Both the position numbers and the translations under genes were made by a program. The notes below the pieces were generated by a model. It was given only the letters and a program-made list of their open reading frames with translations, made no database searches and had not been told where the DNA came from. Positions 47,801-55,768 of a stretch of 64,000 nucleotides of DNA are shown in pieces. Where the stretch lies: NCBI RefSeq assembly GCF_029763755.1, contig NZ_JARUVM010000012.1, positions 1 through 64,000 of the forward strand, given 5' to 3'. Numbering within the stretch: the stretch's first letter is position 1; the number at the start of each line of letters is the position of its first letter. The DNA comes from Luteimonas sp. 8-5. GTDB taxonomy: Bacteria > Pseudomonadota > Gammaproteobacteria > Xanthomonadales > Xanthomonadaceae.

Positions 47801-49115
47801 CGAACTGCGCTGCGCGCCGGCGGCCAATCCGGAGACGTTCACGGTGCTGGCGGCGCGCGAGCGCGACCTCGAGTACCAGGCCGACCACCTGGGGGATCGC
47901 TGGGTGATCCGCACCAACGCCGGCGGCGCCAGCAACTTCAAGCTGGTCACCGCGCCCAGCGGCGCGACCTCGCGCCAGGAATGGACCGACCTGGTGCCGC
48001 ATCGCGACGACGTCTACATCGAGGGCTACGAGCTGTTCGACGACTTCATCGCCATCGGCGAGCGTTCCGGCGGGCTGGAACGCATCCGCCTGCTGCGCAA
48101 CGCCGACGGCGGCGACAGCGAGTTCGTGAAGGCCGACGAGACCGCGTACTCGATGGGTCTTTCCGTCAACTCGGAGCCGGACACCGACTGGCTGCGCTAC
48201 GACTACACCTCGCTGACCACGCCGCAGACCACGTACGAGCTCAACGTCAGGACCGGCGAGCGCCGCCAGCTCAAGCAGCAGCCGGTGATCGGCTACGACC
48301 CGTCGAAGTACGAGACCCAGCGCCTGTGGGCGACCGCGCGCGACGGCGTGAAGGTGCCGGTGACCGTGGTCCACCGCAAGGACTTCAAGCGCGACGGCAC
48401 GGCGGCGCTGCTGCAGTACGCCTACGGCAGCTACGGGTCGTCCACCGATCCCGGTTTCAACCTGACCGTGGTCAGCCTGCTCGACCGCGGCATGGTGTAT
48501 GCCCTGGCGCACATCCGCGGGGGACAGGAAATGGGCCGAGCCTGGTACGACGACGGCAAGCTGCTGAACAAGAAGAACACGTTCACCGACTTCATCGACG
48601 TCACCGACTTCCTGGTGAAGGAAGGCTATGCCGCGCCCGATCGCGTCGCGGCCTACGGCGGCAGCGCCGGCGGCCTGCTGATGGGCGCGGTGGCCAACAT
48701 GGCGCCGGAGAAGTACCGGGTGATCCTGTCGCAGGTGCCCTTCGTCGACGTGGTCACGACCATGCTCGACCCGAGCATCCCGCTGACCACCAACGAGTAC
48801 GATGAGTGGGGCAACCCGGAGCAGAAGCAGTACTACGACTACATGCTGTCGTATTCGCCGTACGACAACCTGGTGGCGCAGGACTACCCGGCGATGTTCA
48901 TCGGCACCGGCCTGTGGGATTCGCAGGTGCAGTACTGGGAGCCGGCCAAGTACGTGGCCAGGCTGCGCGACGTCGACACCGGCGGCGGCACCATCGTGTT
49001 CCGCACCAACATGGATGCTGGCCACGGCGGCAAGTCCGGCCGTTTCCGCCGCTACCGCGAGCGCGCCGAGATGTACGCCTTCATGCTCGACCAGCTCGGG
49101 GTCGCCGAACGCTAG
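44895..49115 (+). CDS. Tandem S9 peptidase frame: secreted prolyl oligopeptidase fused to oligopeptidase B
   Basis: One uninterrupted 1406-codon frame containing two full-length S9 peptidases. The first (about 1-710) has a signal peptide ending PAAVAQQ, an S9A beta-propeller, and the triad Ser566 (GGSNGG), Asp in TTRDDRVHPGHA and His in EGGHGAG, cutting after proline. Without a stop, it runs through AAKDTAMTDTPAS into a second protein that matches oligopeptidase B, with Ser1257 (GGSAGG), Asp in GLWDSQVQ and His in DAGHGGKSGR. Either a real fusion or a lost stop codon (mutation or sequencing error). The first domain's usual end agrees with about residue 705. Confidence 0.8.
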   Translation: MSSSKPSQAGRALIASAILALAIPAAVAQQKESSNVVDPYLWLEDVTGDKALDWARAPNARTDAELAAGPEFATLKSEVLAILDSDAKIPDVSKIGDYYYNFWKDARHERGLWRRTTLDEYRKAEPAWETVIDLDALNRAEGENWVWHGADCLKPAYERCLVALSRGGADADVTREFDLSKKQWVEGGFYRPEAKGGLGWIDRDTVFVFTDFGEGSMTSSGYPRIVKTWKRGTPFESATTVYEGRPDDMYIAGYHDDTPGYERNFVSRTLAFYNDELYLLGDDGKLARVDAPNSAGKSVHKDWLLLQLREPMAAGGNEYPAGSLLAANFDEYMGGKREFEVLFRPTDTTSLEGYTWTKSHLVLNVLDDVKNRLSVLTPGAEGWTASEFAGAPDIGTLGVRAVDSDESDAVWLTATNYLSPTTLSLAEIGKAPERLKSMPVFFDAEGLVSEQHFATSKDGTRVPYFIVHRKDLALDGKAPTLLYGYGGFEVSLTPSYNGTAGKGWMEKGGVFVVANIRGGGEYGPRWHQAALKQNRHKAYEDFAAVAQDLVARGITSPRHLGAMGGSNGGLLAGNMLTQYPELFGAIVIQVPLLDMKRYSHLLAGASWMAEYGDPDTADWEFIKDFSAYHLFDPAKDYPPTFIWTTTRDDRVHPGHARKMAAKMLDAGKDVRYYENTEGGHGAGATNAQSAHVWALTYRFLWDKLAAKDTAMTDTPASITPPDVARKPHTVKAPFGAERQDEYYWLRDDTRKQPEMLAYLNAENAYADAVMAPLKQVEDRLYDEIVARIKQDDSSVPYRERGWWYYSRYETGQDYPIHARRPDVMGRYDESAREEVLLDVNAMAQGKDYFSVGDYAVTQDNAILAWAEDDVGRRQYTVRFRNLATGEVYPDAITGVSPNLVWADDNRTLFYVEKDPETLLTVRVRKHVLGTPVADDPLVYEEHDDSFYMGIDRTRDDRFICIGVESTVSSELRCAPAANPETFTVLAARERDLEYQADHLGDRWVIRTNAGGASNFKLVTAPSGATSRQEWTDLVPHRDDVYIEGYELFDDFIAIGERSGGLERIRLLRNADGGDSEFVKADETAYSMGLSVNSEPDTDWLRYDYTSLTTPQTTYELNVRTGERRQLKQQPVIGYDPSKYETQRLWATARDGVKVPVTVVHRKDFKRDGTAALLQYAYGSYGSSTDPGFNLTVVSLLDRGMVYALAHIRGGQEMGRAWYDDGKLLNKKNTFTDFIDVTDFLVKEGYAAPDRVAAYGGSAGGLLMGAVANMAPEKYRVILSQVPFVDVVTTMLDPSIPLTTNEYDEWGNPEQKQYYDYMLSYSPYDNLVAQDYPAMFIGTGLWDSQVQYWEPAKYVARLRDVDTGGGTIVFRTNMDAGHGGKSGRFRRYRERAEMYAFMLDQLGVAER
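47025..49115 (+). CDS. ptrB: Oligopeptidase B (possible internal translation start)
   Basis: A 696-residue S9A oligopeptidase B if translated from the internal ATG (MTDTPASITPPDVARKPH), the normal length of the family, which cleaves short peptides after Lys or Arg. AAGGA at 47013-47017, 7 nt before this ATG, is a good ribosome-binding site and would permit separate synthesis of a cytoplasmic enzyme. Family features: the N-terminal HGxxRxDxYYWLRDD-like PFGAERQDEYYWLRDD, Ser547 in GGSAGG, and EMGRAWYDDGKLLNKKNTF. If only made as a fusion, it would be exported with the upstream domain. Confidence 0.75.
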   Translation: MTDTPASITPPDVARKPHTVKAPFGAERQDEYYWLRDDTRKQPEMLAYLNAENAYADAVMAPLKQVEDRLYDEIVARIKQDDSSVPYRERGWWYYSRYETGQDYPIHARRPDVMGRYDESAREEVLLDVNAMAQGKDYFSVGDYAVTQDNAILAWAEDDVGRRQYTVRFRNLATGEVYPDAITGVSPNLVWADDNRTLFYVEKDPETLLTVRVRKHVLGTPVADDPLVYEEHDDSFYMGIDRTRDDRFICIGVESTVSSELRCAPAANPETFTVLAARERDLEYQADHLGDRWVIRTNAGGASNFKLVTAPSGATSRQEWTDLVPHRDDVYIEGYELFDDFIAIGERSGGLERIRLLRNADGGDSEFVKADETAYSMGLSVNSEPDTDWLRYDYTSLTTPQTTYELNVRTGERRQLKQQPVIGYDPSKYETQRLWATARDGVKVPVTVVHRKDFKRDGTAALLQYAYGSYGSSTDPGFNLTVVSLLDRGMVYALAHIRGGQEMGRAWYDDGKLLNKKNTFTDFIDVTDFLVKEGYAAPDRVAAYGGSAGGLLMGAVANMAPEKYRVILSQVPFVDVVTTMLDPSIPLTTNEYDEWGNPEQKQYYDYMLSYSPYDNLVAQDYPAMFIGTGLWDSQVQYWEPAKYVARLRDVDTGGGTIVFRTNMDAGHGGKSGRFRRYRERAEMYAFMLDQLGVAER

Positions 49116-49124
49116 GGCCGGGTG

Positions 49125-49538
49125 ATGGCACGGCGGGCACCGGGACGCTGGCGCTGGGCCTGGTGGCTGCTGGCCTACGGGGCGCTGGGATTGGGGCTGG
49201 TCGGGATCGTGGTGCCCGGCCTGCCCACGGTGCCCTTCGTCCTGCTGTCGGCTTACGCCGCCGCGCGCGGCTCGCGGCGGCTGCACGCGTGGTTGCGCCG
49301 GCACGGCCAGTTCGGGCCGATGATCCGCGACTGGCAGGCGCAGGGTGCGGTCAGTCGCCGGGCCAAGCGCCTGGCCACGGCGATGATGGCGCTGTGCGCC
49401 GTGGTCATGTTCCTGACGGCGCCCAGGGCGTGGATGGCGGCCACCGGCACCACGATCATGGCGATCGTCGCGATCTGGTTGTGGCGCCGTCCGGAACCGC
49501 AAGCGCGGGCCGGCGGGCGCGCTACACTGCCGCCATGA
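49125..49538 (+). CDS. YbaN/DUF454 inner-membrane protein
   Basis: A 137-residue protein with about three hydrophobic segments. LGLVGIVVPGLPTVPFVLLSAYAAARGS is the diagnostic block of the YbaN (DUF454) family, whose function is unknown. GTG at 49122 is an alternative start one codon earlier. Its stop overlaps the lptM start (ATGA). Confidence 0.88.
   Translation: MARRAPGRWRWAWWLLAYGALGLGLVGIVVPGLPTVPFVLLSAYAAARGSRRLHAWLRRHGQFGPMIRDWQAQGAVSRRAKRLATAMMALCAVVMFLTAPRAWMAATGTTIMAIVAIWLWRRPEPQARAGGRATLPP
49523..49528 (+). promoter_or_regulatory. -10 box placed for a leaderless lptM transcript
   Basis: TACACT ends exactly 6 nt before the lptM ATG with spacer GCCGCC, although it lies inside the end of the preceding gene. 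It could make a separate lptM-dapF transcript. Confidence 0.45.
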
Positions 49539-49648
49539 AAAAGATCGTCGCCATTGCATTGATCGCATGCGCCGTGCTGCTGGCCGGCTGCGGCAACAAG
49601 GGTTCGCTGGTGCGCCCAGGCTCGGCGCTGGCCACGACGGCCGGCTGA
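49535..49648 (+). CDS. lptM: LptM/YifL-like small lipoprotein
   Basis: A 37-residue lipoprotein: MKKIVAIALIACAVLLAGCGNKGSL, with lipobox LAGC (Cys19) followed by GNKGSL, the hallmark of LptM (YifL). In E. coli LptM binds the LptD-LptE outer-membrane LPS translocon and helps its disulfide maturation. Its place immediately before dapF is conserved. It overlaps the YbaN-like gene by 4 nt; dapF follows after 3 nt. Confidence 0.85.
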   Translation: MKKIVAIALIACAVLLAGCGNKGSLVRPGSALATTAG

Positions 49649-49651
49649 GCG

Positions 49652-50509
49652 ATGGCCGCCAGGGGCATGCGCTTCACCAAGATGCACGGCGCGGGCAACG
49701 ACTTCGTCGTGCTCGACCTGCGCGATGGGTCGCCGCCACCGGACGCGCTGCTCGCGCGCCTGCTGGGCGACCGCCACAAGGGCGTAGGCTGCGACCAGAT
49801 CCTGACCATCGAGCCCGCGCGCAGCGCAGGCGCGGTGGCCAGCTACGGCATCTGGAATTCCGACGGCAGCGCCGCCCTGCAGTGCGGCAACGGCGCCCGC
49901 TGCGTGGCCGCATGGCTAGTGCGCGACGGCGCCGCGCGCGGCGCCCGCTTCGTCGTGGACAGTCCTTCCGGCACGCATGCCGTCGAAGCCGTGGGCGGGG
50001 GTGTCTATCGCATTGAAATGGGTGCACCGGTGCTCGAGCCGGCGCGAATTCCGCTGCAGGGGTTCGACGCACCCGCAGATGAATACAACGTCGACGTGGC
50101 AGGCCGGCCGGTGCGTTTCGGTGCGCTCGCCGTGGGCAATCCACACGCGGTGATCGAGGTCGACGACGTCGCCGCGGCCCCGGTCGCGGAACTCGGCCCG
50201 GCATTGCAGCGCAGCGATGCATTCCCCGCGTCGGTCAATGTGGGTTTTGCCCAGGTCGAATCGCGCGGGCGGATCAGGCTGCGCGTATACGAGCGTGGCG
50301 CCGGCGAGACCCTGGCCTGCGGCAGCGGCGCCTGTGCCGCGGCGGTGGTGATGATGCGGCGCGGACGCGTCGACCGCGAGGTCGAAGTGGCCCTGCCGGG
50401 CGGCACCCTGCGCATCGGCTGGCGCGACGACGGCGGGCCGATCACAATGGAAGGGCCAACGGCATTCGTTTTCGAAGGGGAGCTTGCACACATGGACCAG
50501 CGCTCATGA
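49652..50509 (+). CDS. dapF: Diaminopimelate epimerase
   Basis: A 285-residue enzyme that converts LL- to meso-diaminopimelate for lysine and peptidoglycan synthesis. The two catalytic Cys are in QCGNGARC (about residue 77) and LACGSGACA (about 225), the symmetrical thiol pair of the family; [13 protein letters not shown] opens the N-terminal lobe. A second Met, five residues in, is a possible start. The stop overlaps the DUF484 gene by 4 nt (ATGA). Confidence 0.96.
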   Translation: MAARGMRFTKMHGAGNDFVVLDLRDGSPPPDALLARLLGDRHKGVGCDQILTIEPARSAGAVASYGIWNSDGSAALQCGNGARCVAAWLVRDGAARGARFVVDSPSGTHAVEAVGGGVYRIEMGAPVLEPARIPLQGFDAPADEYNVDVAGRPVRFGALAVGNPHAVIEVDDVAAAPVAELGPALQRSDAFPASVNVGFAQVESRGRIRLRVYERGAGETLACGSGACAAAVVMMRRGRVDREVEVALPGGTLRIGWRDDGGPITMEGPTAFVFEGELAHMDQRS

Positions 50510-51195
50510 CCGAAAAGCTCGGCGCGCACGAGGTCGCGGCGTTCCTGCGCCGGCACCCGAAGTTCCTGCAACAGTTCCCCGACCTGGCGGTGAGCATGGT
50601 GGTGCCGCGCGAGAACGGCCCGGCCGCGTCGCTGGCCAGCTACCAGCTGGAGGTGCTGCGGGACAAGAATCGCGAGTTGTCGCGCCGCCTGCAGGAACTG
50701 TTCGCCAACGCCCAGGAGAACGAGCGCCTGGCGGTGCGCACGCACCAGCTCACGCTGGCGATGTTGAAGCAGGCCGACGCCGCGGCCACGCTGCGGGCGA
50801 TGGCCGCCTCGCTGGCCGAGGACTTCCAGGGCGACCTGGTGCGGGTGGTGATGTTCGATGCGGTCGAGGGCCTGGACGATGTCGACTGGCTGCAGGTGAT
50901 CGCGCGCGGCGACGGTCGCATCATTCCCTTCCGGGATTGCCTGGCCGACGGCGAACCGCTGTGCGGCCGGCTGCAGCCGGAAAAGAACGAAGTGCTGTAC
51001 GGCGATCGCCGCGAGGAAGTGCAGTCCAGCGCGCTGATGCCGCTGGTGGCGCCGGGCGGCGCGCCGGCGCTGGGCCTGCTCGCCGTCGGCAGCCGCGATC
51101 CGAACCGGTTCTACCCGGGCATGGGCACCCTGTTCCTGCGCATGATGGGCGAAGCGCTCACCACGGCCCTGCTGCGCTTCGACGAGAACCCGTAG
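50506..51195 (+). CDS. DUF484 family protein
   Basis: A 229-residue GAF-like DUF484 protein, found between dapF and xerC throughout gammaproteobacteria. The N-terminal region ([18 protein letters not shown]) and the coiled segment near 50-75 are typical. Its role is not established; location suggests a link to XerC. Its stop codon TAG lies inside the REP element GTAGGAGCGGC that separates it from xerC. Confidence 0.9.
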   Translation: MTEKLGAHEVAAFLRRHPKFLQQFPDLAVSMVVPRENGPAASLASYQLEVLRDKNRELSRRLQELFANAQENERLAVRTHQLTLAMLKQADAAATLRAMAASLAEDFQGDLVRVVMFDAVEGLDDVDWLQVIARGDGRIIPFRDCLADGEPLCGRLQPEKNEVLYGDRREEVQSSALMPLVAPGGAPALGLLAVGSRDPNRFYPGMGTLFLRMMGEALTTALLRFDENP

Positions 51196-51213
51196 GAGCG
51201 GCGGCAGCCGCGA
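51192..51213 (+). repeat. REP element between DUF484 gene and xerC
   Basis: GTAGGAGCGGCGGCAGCCGCGA, a perfect member of the GCGGC/GCCGC hairpin family. It occupies nearly the whole 22-bp gap and provides the stop codon of the DUF484 gene. Confidence 0.75.
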
Positions 51214-51217
51214 ACAG

Positions 51218-52102
51218 ATGCCAGCGCCGCATTCCACAGTCGACCAGTACCTCGAGCACCTCGAGGTCGAGCGGATGGTGTCGCCCAATACCCTGGACGG
51301 CTATCGCCGCGACCTGGCCGCGCTGGATGCGTGGTCGCAGGCGCAGTCGCGCGACCTGCCTGCACTCGGCCCGGAGGACATCCGCGCCTTCGTCGCATCG
51401 GAGCATCGCCGTGGCCTGTCGCCGAAGAGCCTGCAGCGCCGGTTGTCGGCGGTACGCAGCTTCTATCGCTGGCTGCTGAAGAACGGCCGCATCGCGGCCA
51501 GTCCCGCGGCCGCCATTCGCGCGCCCAAGGCGCCGCGCAAGCTGCCGCAGGTGCTGGACCCGGATGAGGCCAAGGTGCTCGTGGAAGTGCCCACCGATGC
51601 ACCACTCGGGTTGCGCGACCGCGCGCTGCTGGAGTTGTTCTACTCGTCGGGCCTGCGTCTTTCCGAGCTGTGCGCGCTGCGCTGGCGCGACCTCGACCTG
51701 GCCGACGGCCTGGTGACGGTGCTGGGCAAGGGCAGCAAGCAGCGCAGCGTGCCGGTCGGGTCGCATGCGCGCAATGCGCTCGATGCCTGGCGCCGCGAAA
51801 CCGGCGCGGGCAACGACGCACCCGTGTTCCCCGGGCGTCGCGGCCCGATCACCCCGCGCGCGGTGCAGTTGCGCCTGCGCCAGCTCGCCCAGCGCCAAGG
51901 CCTGTTCAAGCGCGTGCATCCGCACCTGCTGCGGCACTCGTTCGCCAGCCACGTGCTCGAGTCATCCGGCGACCTGCGCGGCGTGCAGGAGCTGCTCGGC
52001 CACGCCGACATCGCCACCACCCAGATCTACACCCACCTGGATTACCAGCACCTGGCCAAGGTCTACGACGCCGCCCACCCCCGCGCAAAACGCCGCAAGT
52101 AG
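51218..52102 (+). CDS. xerC: Tyrosine recombinase XerC
   Basis: A 294-residue recombinase acting with XerD at dif to resolve chromosome dimers. The SAM-like N-terminal domain is at about 1-90 (VDQYLEHLEVERMVSPNTLDGY begins it). The catalytic residues are all visible: Arg in SGLRLSELCALRW, Lys in VLGKGSKQR, His-x-x-Arg in HLLRHSFASH, His in GHADIATTQIYTH and the nucleophilic Tyr in the following LDYQHL/YTH segment. It lies in the conserved dapF-DUF484-xerC-hslVU order. Confidence 0.96.
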   Translation: MPAPHSTVDQYLEHLEVERMVSPNTLDGYRRDLAALDAWSQAQSRDLPALGPEDIRAFVASEHRRGLSPKSLQRRLSAVRSFYRWLLKNGRIAASPAAAIRAPKAPRKLPQVLDPDEAKVLVEVPTDAPLGLRDRALLELFYSSGLRLSELCALRWRDLDLADGLVTVLGKGSKQRSVPVGSHARNALDAWRRETGAGNDAPVFPGRRGPITPRAVQLRLRQLAQRQGLFKRVHPHLLRHSFASHVLESSGDLRGVQELLGHADIATTQIYTHLDYQHLAKVYDAAHPRAKRRK

Positions 52103-52180
52103 CCGTCACGCATGGCGGTAGGGGGGGTTGTGCCGATCCCATCCGGCCCCACCTCTGGGGGAACAGCCCGCGGAGGCCGC

Positions 52181-52732
52181 ATGGACCCCAGCCAGAATCC
52201 CAATACCTTCCACGCCACGACCATCGTGTCGGTGCGCCGCAACGGCAAGGTCGTCGTCGCCGGCGACGGCCAGGTCACGCTCGGCAACACGGTGATGAAG
52301 GGCAACGCGCGCAAGGTGCGCCGGCTCGGCCGCGACGGCCAGGTCCTGGCCGGCTTCGCCGGTGCCGCCGCCGACGCCTTCACGCTGTTCGAACTGTTCG
52401 AGGCCAAGCTGGAGAAGCACGGCCAGCTCACCCGTGCCGCGGTGGAGCTGGCCAAGGATTGGCGCACCGAGCGACGCTTCGGCAAGCTCGAGGCGCTGCT
52501 GGTGGTTGCCGATGCGGAGTCGTCGCTGGTGATCTCCGGTACCGGCGACGTGATCGAGCCGGAAGATGGTTTGGTCGCGATCGGCTCCGGCGGCTCGTTC
52601 GCGCTGGCCGCCGCGCGCGCGCTGGCCGCGCACACCGAGCTGGATGCCAGGACCATCGCCACCGAAGCGCTGAAAATCGCCGGCGACATCTGCATCTACA
52701 CCAACGGCAACATCGTCGTCGAGGAGCTCTGA
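52181..52732 (+). CDS. hslV: HslV, ATP-dependent protease peptidase subunit
   Basis: A 183-residue threonine peptidase of the proteasome beta type. The mature N-terminal Thr would be the first T of [11 protein letters not shown], preceded here by an 11-residue leader ([12 protein letters not shown]) like that in Xanthomonas HslV rather than by Met alone. Other markers are [15 protein letters not shown] and [19 protein letters not shown] 5 nt before the ATG sets the start. It forms a dodecamer with the HslU ATPase encoded 3 bp downstream. Confidence 0.96.
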   Translation: MDPSQNPNTFHATTIVSVRRNGKVVVAGDGQVTLGNTVMKGNARKVRRLGRDGQVLAGFAGAAADAFTLFELFEAKLEKHGQLTRAAVELAKDWRTERRFGKLEALLVVADAESSLVISGTGDVIEPEDGLVAIGSGGSFALAAARALAAHTELDARTIATEALKIAGDICIYTNGNIVVEEL

Positions 52733-52735
52733 GCG

Positions 52736-54133
52736 ATGCAGAAGATCGAGAACACCTCGGCCACCATGACCCCGCGCGAGATCGTACAGGAACTGGACAA
52801 GCACATCGTCGGCCAGCAGGACGCCAAGCGGGCGGTGGCCATCGCGCTGCGCAACCGTTGGCGCCGGATGCAGCTCGAGCCGGAGATGCGCAACGAGGTG
52901 ATGCCCAAGAACATCCTGATGATCGGCCCGACCGGCGTCGGCAAGACCGAGATCGCCCGCCGCCTGGCGACGCTGGCCAACGCGCCGTTCGTGAAGGTCG
53001 AGGCCACGCGCTTCACCGAGGTCGGTTACGTCGGCAAGGACGTCGAGCAGATCATCCGCGACCTGGCCGACACCGCGGTCAAGCTGTACCGCGAACAGGC
53101 CAAGCAGCGCGTGCGCACCCAGGCCGAGGAGCGCGCCGAGGATCGGATCCTCGATGCGCTGCTGCCGCGGCGCGAGGTGCCGGCCAGCGGATTCGGCTTC
53201 GGCGCCAACACCACTGTCGACATCGGTGCCGAACCTTCGGCCCAGCAACACCAAGGCGACAGCGACACCCGCGCCAAGCTGCGCAGGCAGCTGCGCAGCG
53301 GTGCGCTGGACGAGCGCGAGATCGAGATCGAGACCGCGGTCAATGTGGGAGTCGACATCATGGCGCCGCCGGGCATGGAGGAGATGGGCCAGCAGCTGCG
53401 GCAGATGTTCTCGCAGATCTCCGGCGGCAAGACCCACAAGCGCACCCTCAGCATCTCCGCGGCGCGGCCGCAGCTGGTCGAGGAAGAGGCCGCCAGGCTG
53501 GTCAACGAGGACGAGGTGCGCGAGGCGGCGATCGATGCCTGCGAGCAGCACGGCATCGTGTTCATCGACGAGATCGACAAGGTCGCCAAGCGCAGCGAGG
53601 GCATGGGCGCCGACGTCAGCCGCGAGGGCGTGCAGCGCGACCTGCTGCCGCTGGTCGAGGGGTCCACCGTCAGCACCAAGTACGGGCCGGTGAAGACCGA
53701 CCACATCCTGTTCATCGCCTCCGGCGCGTTCCACCTGGCCAAGCCGAGCGACCTGATCCCCGAGATGCAGGGCCGCTTCCCGATCCGGGTGGAGCTGGGC
53801 GCGCTGAGCAAGGACGACTTCGTCCGCATCCTCACCGAACCGCGCGCGGCGCTGACCACGCAGTACGTGGAACTGCTGCGCACCGAGGGCGTGGCCCTGA
53901 CGTTCGCGCCGGAGGCGATCGAACGCTTGGCCGACATCGCCGCCCAGGTCAACGAGCGCCAGGAAAACATCGGCGCGCGCCGCCTGCACACCGTGCTCGA
54001 GCGCCTGCTCGACACCCTCAGCTACGAGGCCCCCGACCGCGGCGGCGACAGCGTGGTCATCGACCGCGCGTATGTCGACCAGCACCTCGGCACCCTGGTC
54101 CAGGACCCCGACCTGTCCCGCTACATCCTCTGA
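52736..54133 (+). CDS. hslU: HslU, ATPase subunit of the HslVU protease
   Basis: A 465-residue AAA+ unfoldase. Walker A is [13 protein letters not shown] (about 60-72), Walker [13 protein letters not shown] (about 274-285), sensor and arginine-finger blocks follow, and the intermediate I-domain lies at about 110-230. The N-terminal [33 protein letters not shown] is the family signature. The C-terminus RYIL docks on HslV. Its TGA is immediately followed by the end of the RAYT element. Confidence 0.97.
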   Translation: MQKIENTSATMTPREIVQELDKHIVGQQDAKRAVAIALRNRWRRMQLEPEMRNEVMPKNILMIGPTGVGKTEIARRLATLANAPFVKVEATRFTEVGYVGKDVEQIIRDLADTAVKLYREQAKQRVRTQAEERAEDRILDALLPRREVPASGFGFGANTTVDIGAEPSAQQHQGDSDTRAKLRRQLRSGALDEREIEIETAVNVGVDIMAPPGMEEMGQQLRQMFSQISGGKTHKRTLSISAARPQLVEEEAARLVNEDEVREAAIDACEQHGIVFIDEIDKVAKRSEGMGADVSREGVQRDLLPLVEGSTVSTKYGPVKTDHILFIASGAFHLAKPSDLIPEMQGRFPIRVELGALSKDDFVRILTEPRAALTTQYVELLRTEGVALTFAPEAIERLADIAAQVNERQENIGARRLHTVLERLLDTLSYEAPDRGGDSVVIDRAYVDQHLGTLVQDPDLSRYIL

Positions 54134-54967
54134 AGAACAGGGGTCAGACCACCATTTCCTCTTTTCCCTACAGCACAGTCCGGCATTGCCGGCTGTGTTG
54201 CCGGGGTGCGGATAGGGAATCTGTGTTCTCCCTCCCGAGGAATCCCCGGTGCCAAGGACGAGGCGACTGGATCTGGCCGGCGTAGCGCAGCATGTCGTAC
54301 AGCGTGGCAACAACAGACAGCCATGCTTTCCCAGGCGAGCAGACTACCTGAGATACCTGCAGCACCTGCGGGAAGCCGCAAGACAGCGCGGTTGCAGCAT
54401 TCATGCATATGTCCTGATGACCAACCACGTCCACCTCCTGGTAACGCCGCAGGAGCGAGGGGCGGTCGGGCTGATGATGCAGGATGTGGGGCGTCGTTTC
54501 GTCCGGGCAGTCAACGAGTCGACGGGCAGGACCGGAACACTTTGGGAGGGTCGCTACAAGTCCTGTCTCGTCGACTCCGAGCACTATTTGCTGACGTGCT
54601 ATCGCTATATCGAGTTGAATCCGGTCCGTGCGGGAATGGTCGCTGATCCGGCCGGCTACGAATGGTCCAGCTACTCGGGAAATACGGGAACGACAGGGGA
54701 TCCCGTCCTAGATCCCCATCCGGTATTCACCAGGCTCGGGAGGAATGATGAAGAGCGGTGGAAACGCTATCGCCAACTCGTGGCAGAGGGGGTGAGTGGC
54801 GAGCAGTTGGCACGGTTCCGTCTGGTAACCCAGCGTCAGCGAGCATTCGGCTCCGACGAGTTCGTCGCGGAAATCGAGAAGCGGACAGGCCAGCGAGCCG
54901 GATTGGGAACTCCAGGTCCCCGCAAGGCTGTCGTTGCAGTGGAAAAGGTGGTCTGACCCCTGTTCTT
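54132..54967 (+). mobile_element. RAYT element with 21-bp inverted ends
   Basis: A transposase gene bounded by perfect 21-bp inverted repeats at 54133-54153 and 54947-54967 (core CAGGGGTCAGACC / GGTCTGACCCCTG). The left end begins in the hslU stop codon; the right end contains the transposase stop codon. The left gap 54154-54248 holds a further hairpin-like stretch and the ribosome-binding site. The same ends occur back to back at 56227-56279. It is inserted between hslU and ubiE without breaking either. Confidence 0.8.
54249..54956 (+). CDS. REP-associated tyrosine transposase (RAYT, Y1/TnpA_REP family)
   Basis: A 235-residue HUH single-strand transposase. The HUH pair is NHVHLLVTP (about 60-68). 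QHVVQRGNNRQPCF and LWEGRYKSCLVDSEHYLLTCYRYIELNPVRA are the strongest family blocks; the catalytic Tyr is expected in the latter region near residue 115. The GTG start has GAGGAA a few nt ahead. Such enzymes process REP/palindromic ends rather than making conventional insertions. The stop TGA lies in the right inverted repeat. Apparently intact. Confidence 0.9.
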   Translation: MPRTRRLDLAGVAQHVVQRGNNRQPCFPRRADYLRYLQHLREAARQRGCSIHAYVLMTNHVHLLVTPQERGAVGLMMQDVGRRFVRAVNESTGRTGTLWEGRYKSCLVDSEHYLLTCYRYIELNPVRAGMVADPAGYEWSSYSGNTGTTGDPVLDPHPVFTRLGRNDEERWKRYRQLVAEGVSGEQLARFRLVTQRQRAFGSDEFVAEIEKRTGQRAGLGTPGPRKAVVAVEKVV

Positions 54968-54978
54968 GACGCCTGTGC

Positions 54979-55740
54979 TTACACTTTGTAGCCGGTATGG
55001 ATCGCGACGATGCCGCCGTTGAGGTTGCGGAAGGAAACGCGCTCGAAGCCAGCCGTTTCCATCATCGACTTGAGCTCGCCCTGCGGCGGATGCTTGCGGA
55101 TCGATTCGGCCAGGTACTGGTAGCTGCCGGCGTCGTGCGCGAACAGCCGGCCCAGGCGCGGCAGCACCTGGAAGGAATGGAAATCGTAGATCGGCTTGAA
55201 CCAATCGGCCTGCACCTGCGAGAACTCCAGCACGCGCGCCTGGCCGCCGATCTTCAACACGCGGTGCATCTCGCGCAGGGCGGCGTCCTTGTCGGTGACG
55301 TTGCGCAGGCCGAAGGCGATGGTCACCAGGTCGAAGCTGCGGTCCGGAAATGGCAGCGCCTCGGCGTTGCATTGCACGTACTCGAAGCCGCGCACGTTGC
55401 CGCGGTCGACCATGCGGTCGCGGCCGACGCGCAGCATGTCGCCGTTGATATCGCCCAGCACGATTTCGCCGGTCTCGCCGACGCGGTCGCGCAGCAGCGC
55501 CGCGATGTCGCCGGTGCCCCCGGCCAGGTCCAGCACCCGGTCGCCCTTGCCGACCTGCGCGGTGGCGACGAAGAAGCGCTTCCAGACCCGGTGGATACCC
55601 AGCGACATCAGGTCGTTCATCAGGTCGTACTTGCCGGCCACCGACGAGAACACCTCGCCGACGAGCTTCTGCTTCTGCGCCGTCGGCACCTCGCGGAAGC
55701 CGAAGTGGGTCGTGTCCTGTTCGCGGGGGGAGTCGCTCAT
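54979..55740 (-). CDS. ubiE: UbiE/COQ5 methyltransferase
   Basis: A 253-residue SAM-dependent C-methyltransferase of ubiquinone (and menaquinone) synthesis. Signatures: [25 protein letters not shown], motif [33 protein letters not shown], and [13 protein letters not shown] at the C-terminus. The ATG giving MSDSPREQ is preferred to one ten codons upstream. It is divergent from the deaminase gene with 28 bp between starts and convergent with the RAYT element. Confidence 0.96.
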   Translation of the reverse strand: MSDSPREQDTTHFGFREVPTAQKQKLVGEVFSSVAGKYDLMNDLMSLGIHRVWKRFFVATAQVGKGDRVLDLAGGTGDIAALLRDRVGETGEIVLGDINGDMLRVGRDRMVDRGNVRGFEYVQCNAEALPFPDRSFDLVTIAFGLRNVTDKDAALREMHRVLKIGGQARVLEFSQVQADWFKPIYDFHSFQVLPRLGRLFAHDAGSYQYLAESIRKHPPQGELKSMMETAGFERVSFRNLNGGIVAIHTGYKV

Positions 55741-55768
55741 GCGGCGATTATCGCCTATCGTTGGCCCC

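Noticed and set aside
44412-49568. A 1718-codon minus-strand ORF antisense to the S9 peptidases
   Set aside because: No domain is recognisable and the plus strand encodes two peptidases with all catalytic residues. Only its first-translated-last segment (44412-44771), with its own ribosome-binding site, is kept as a gene.
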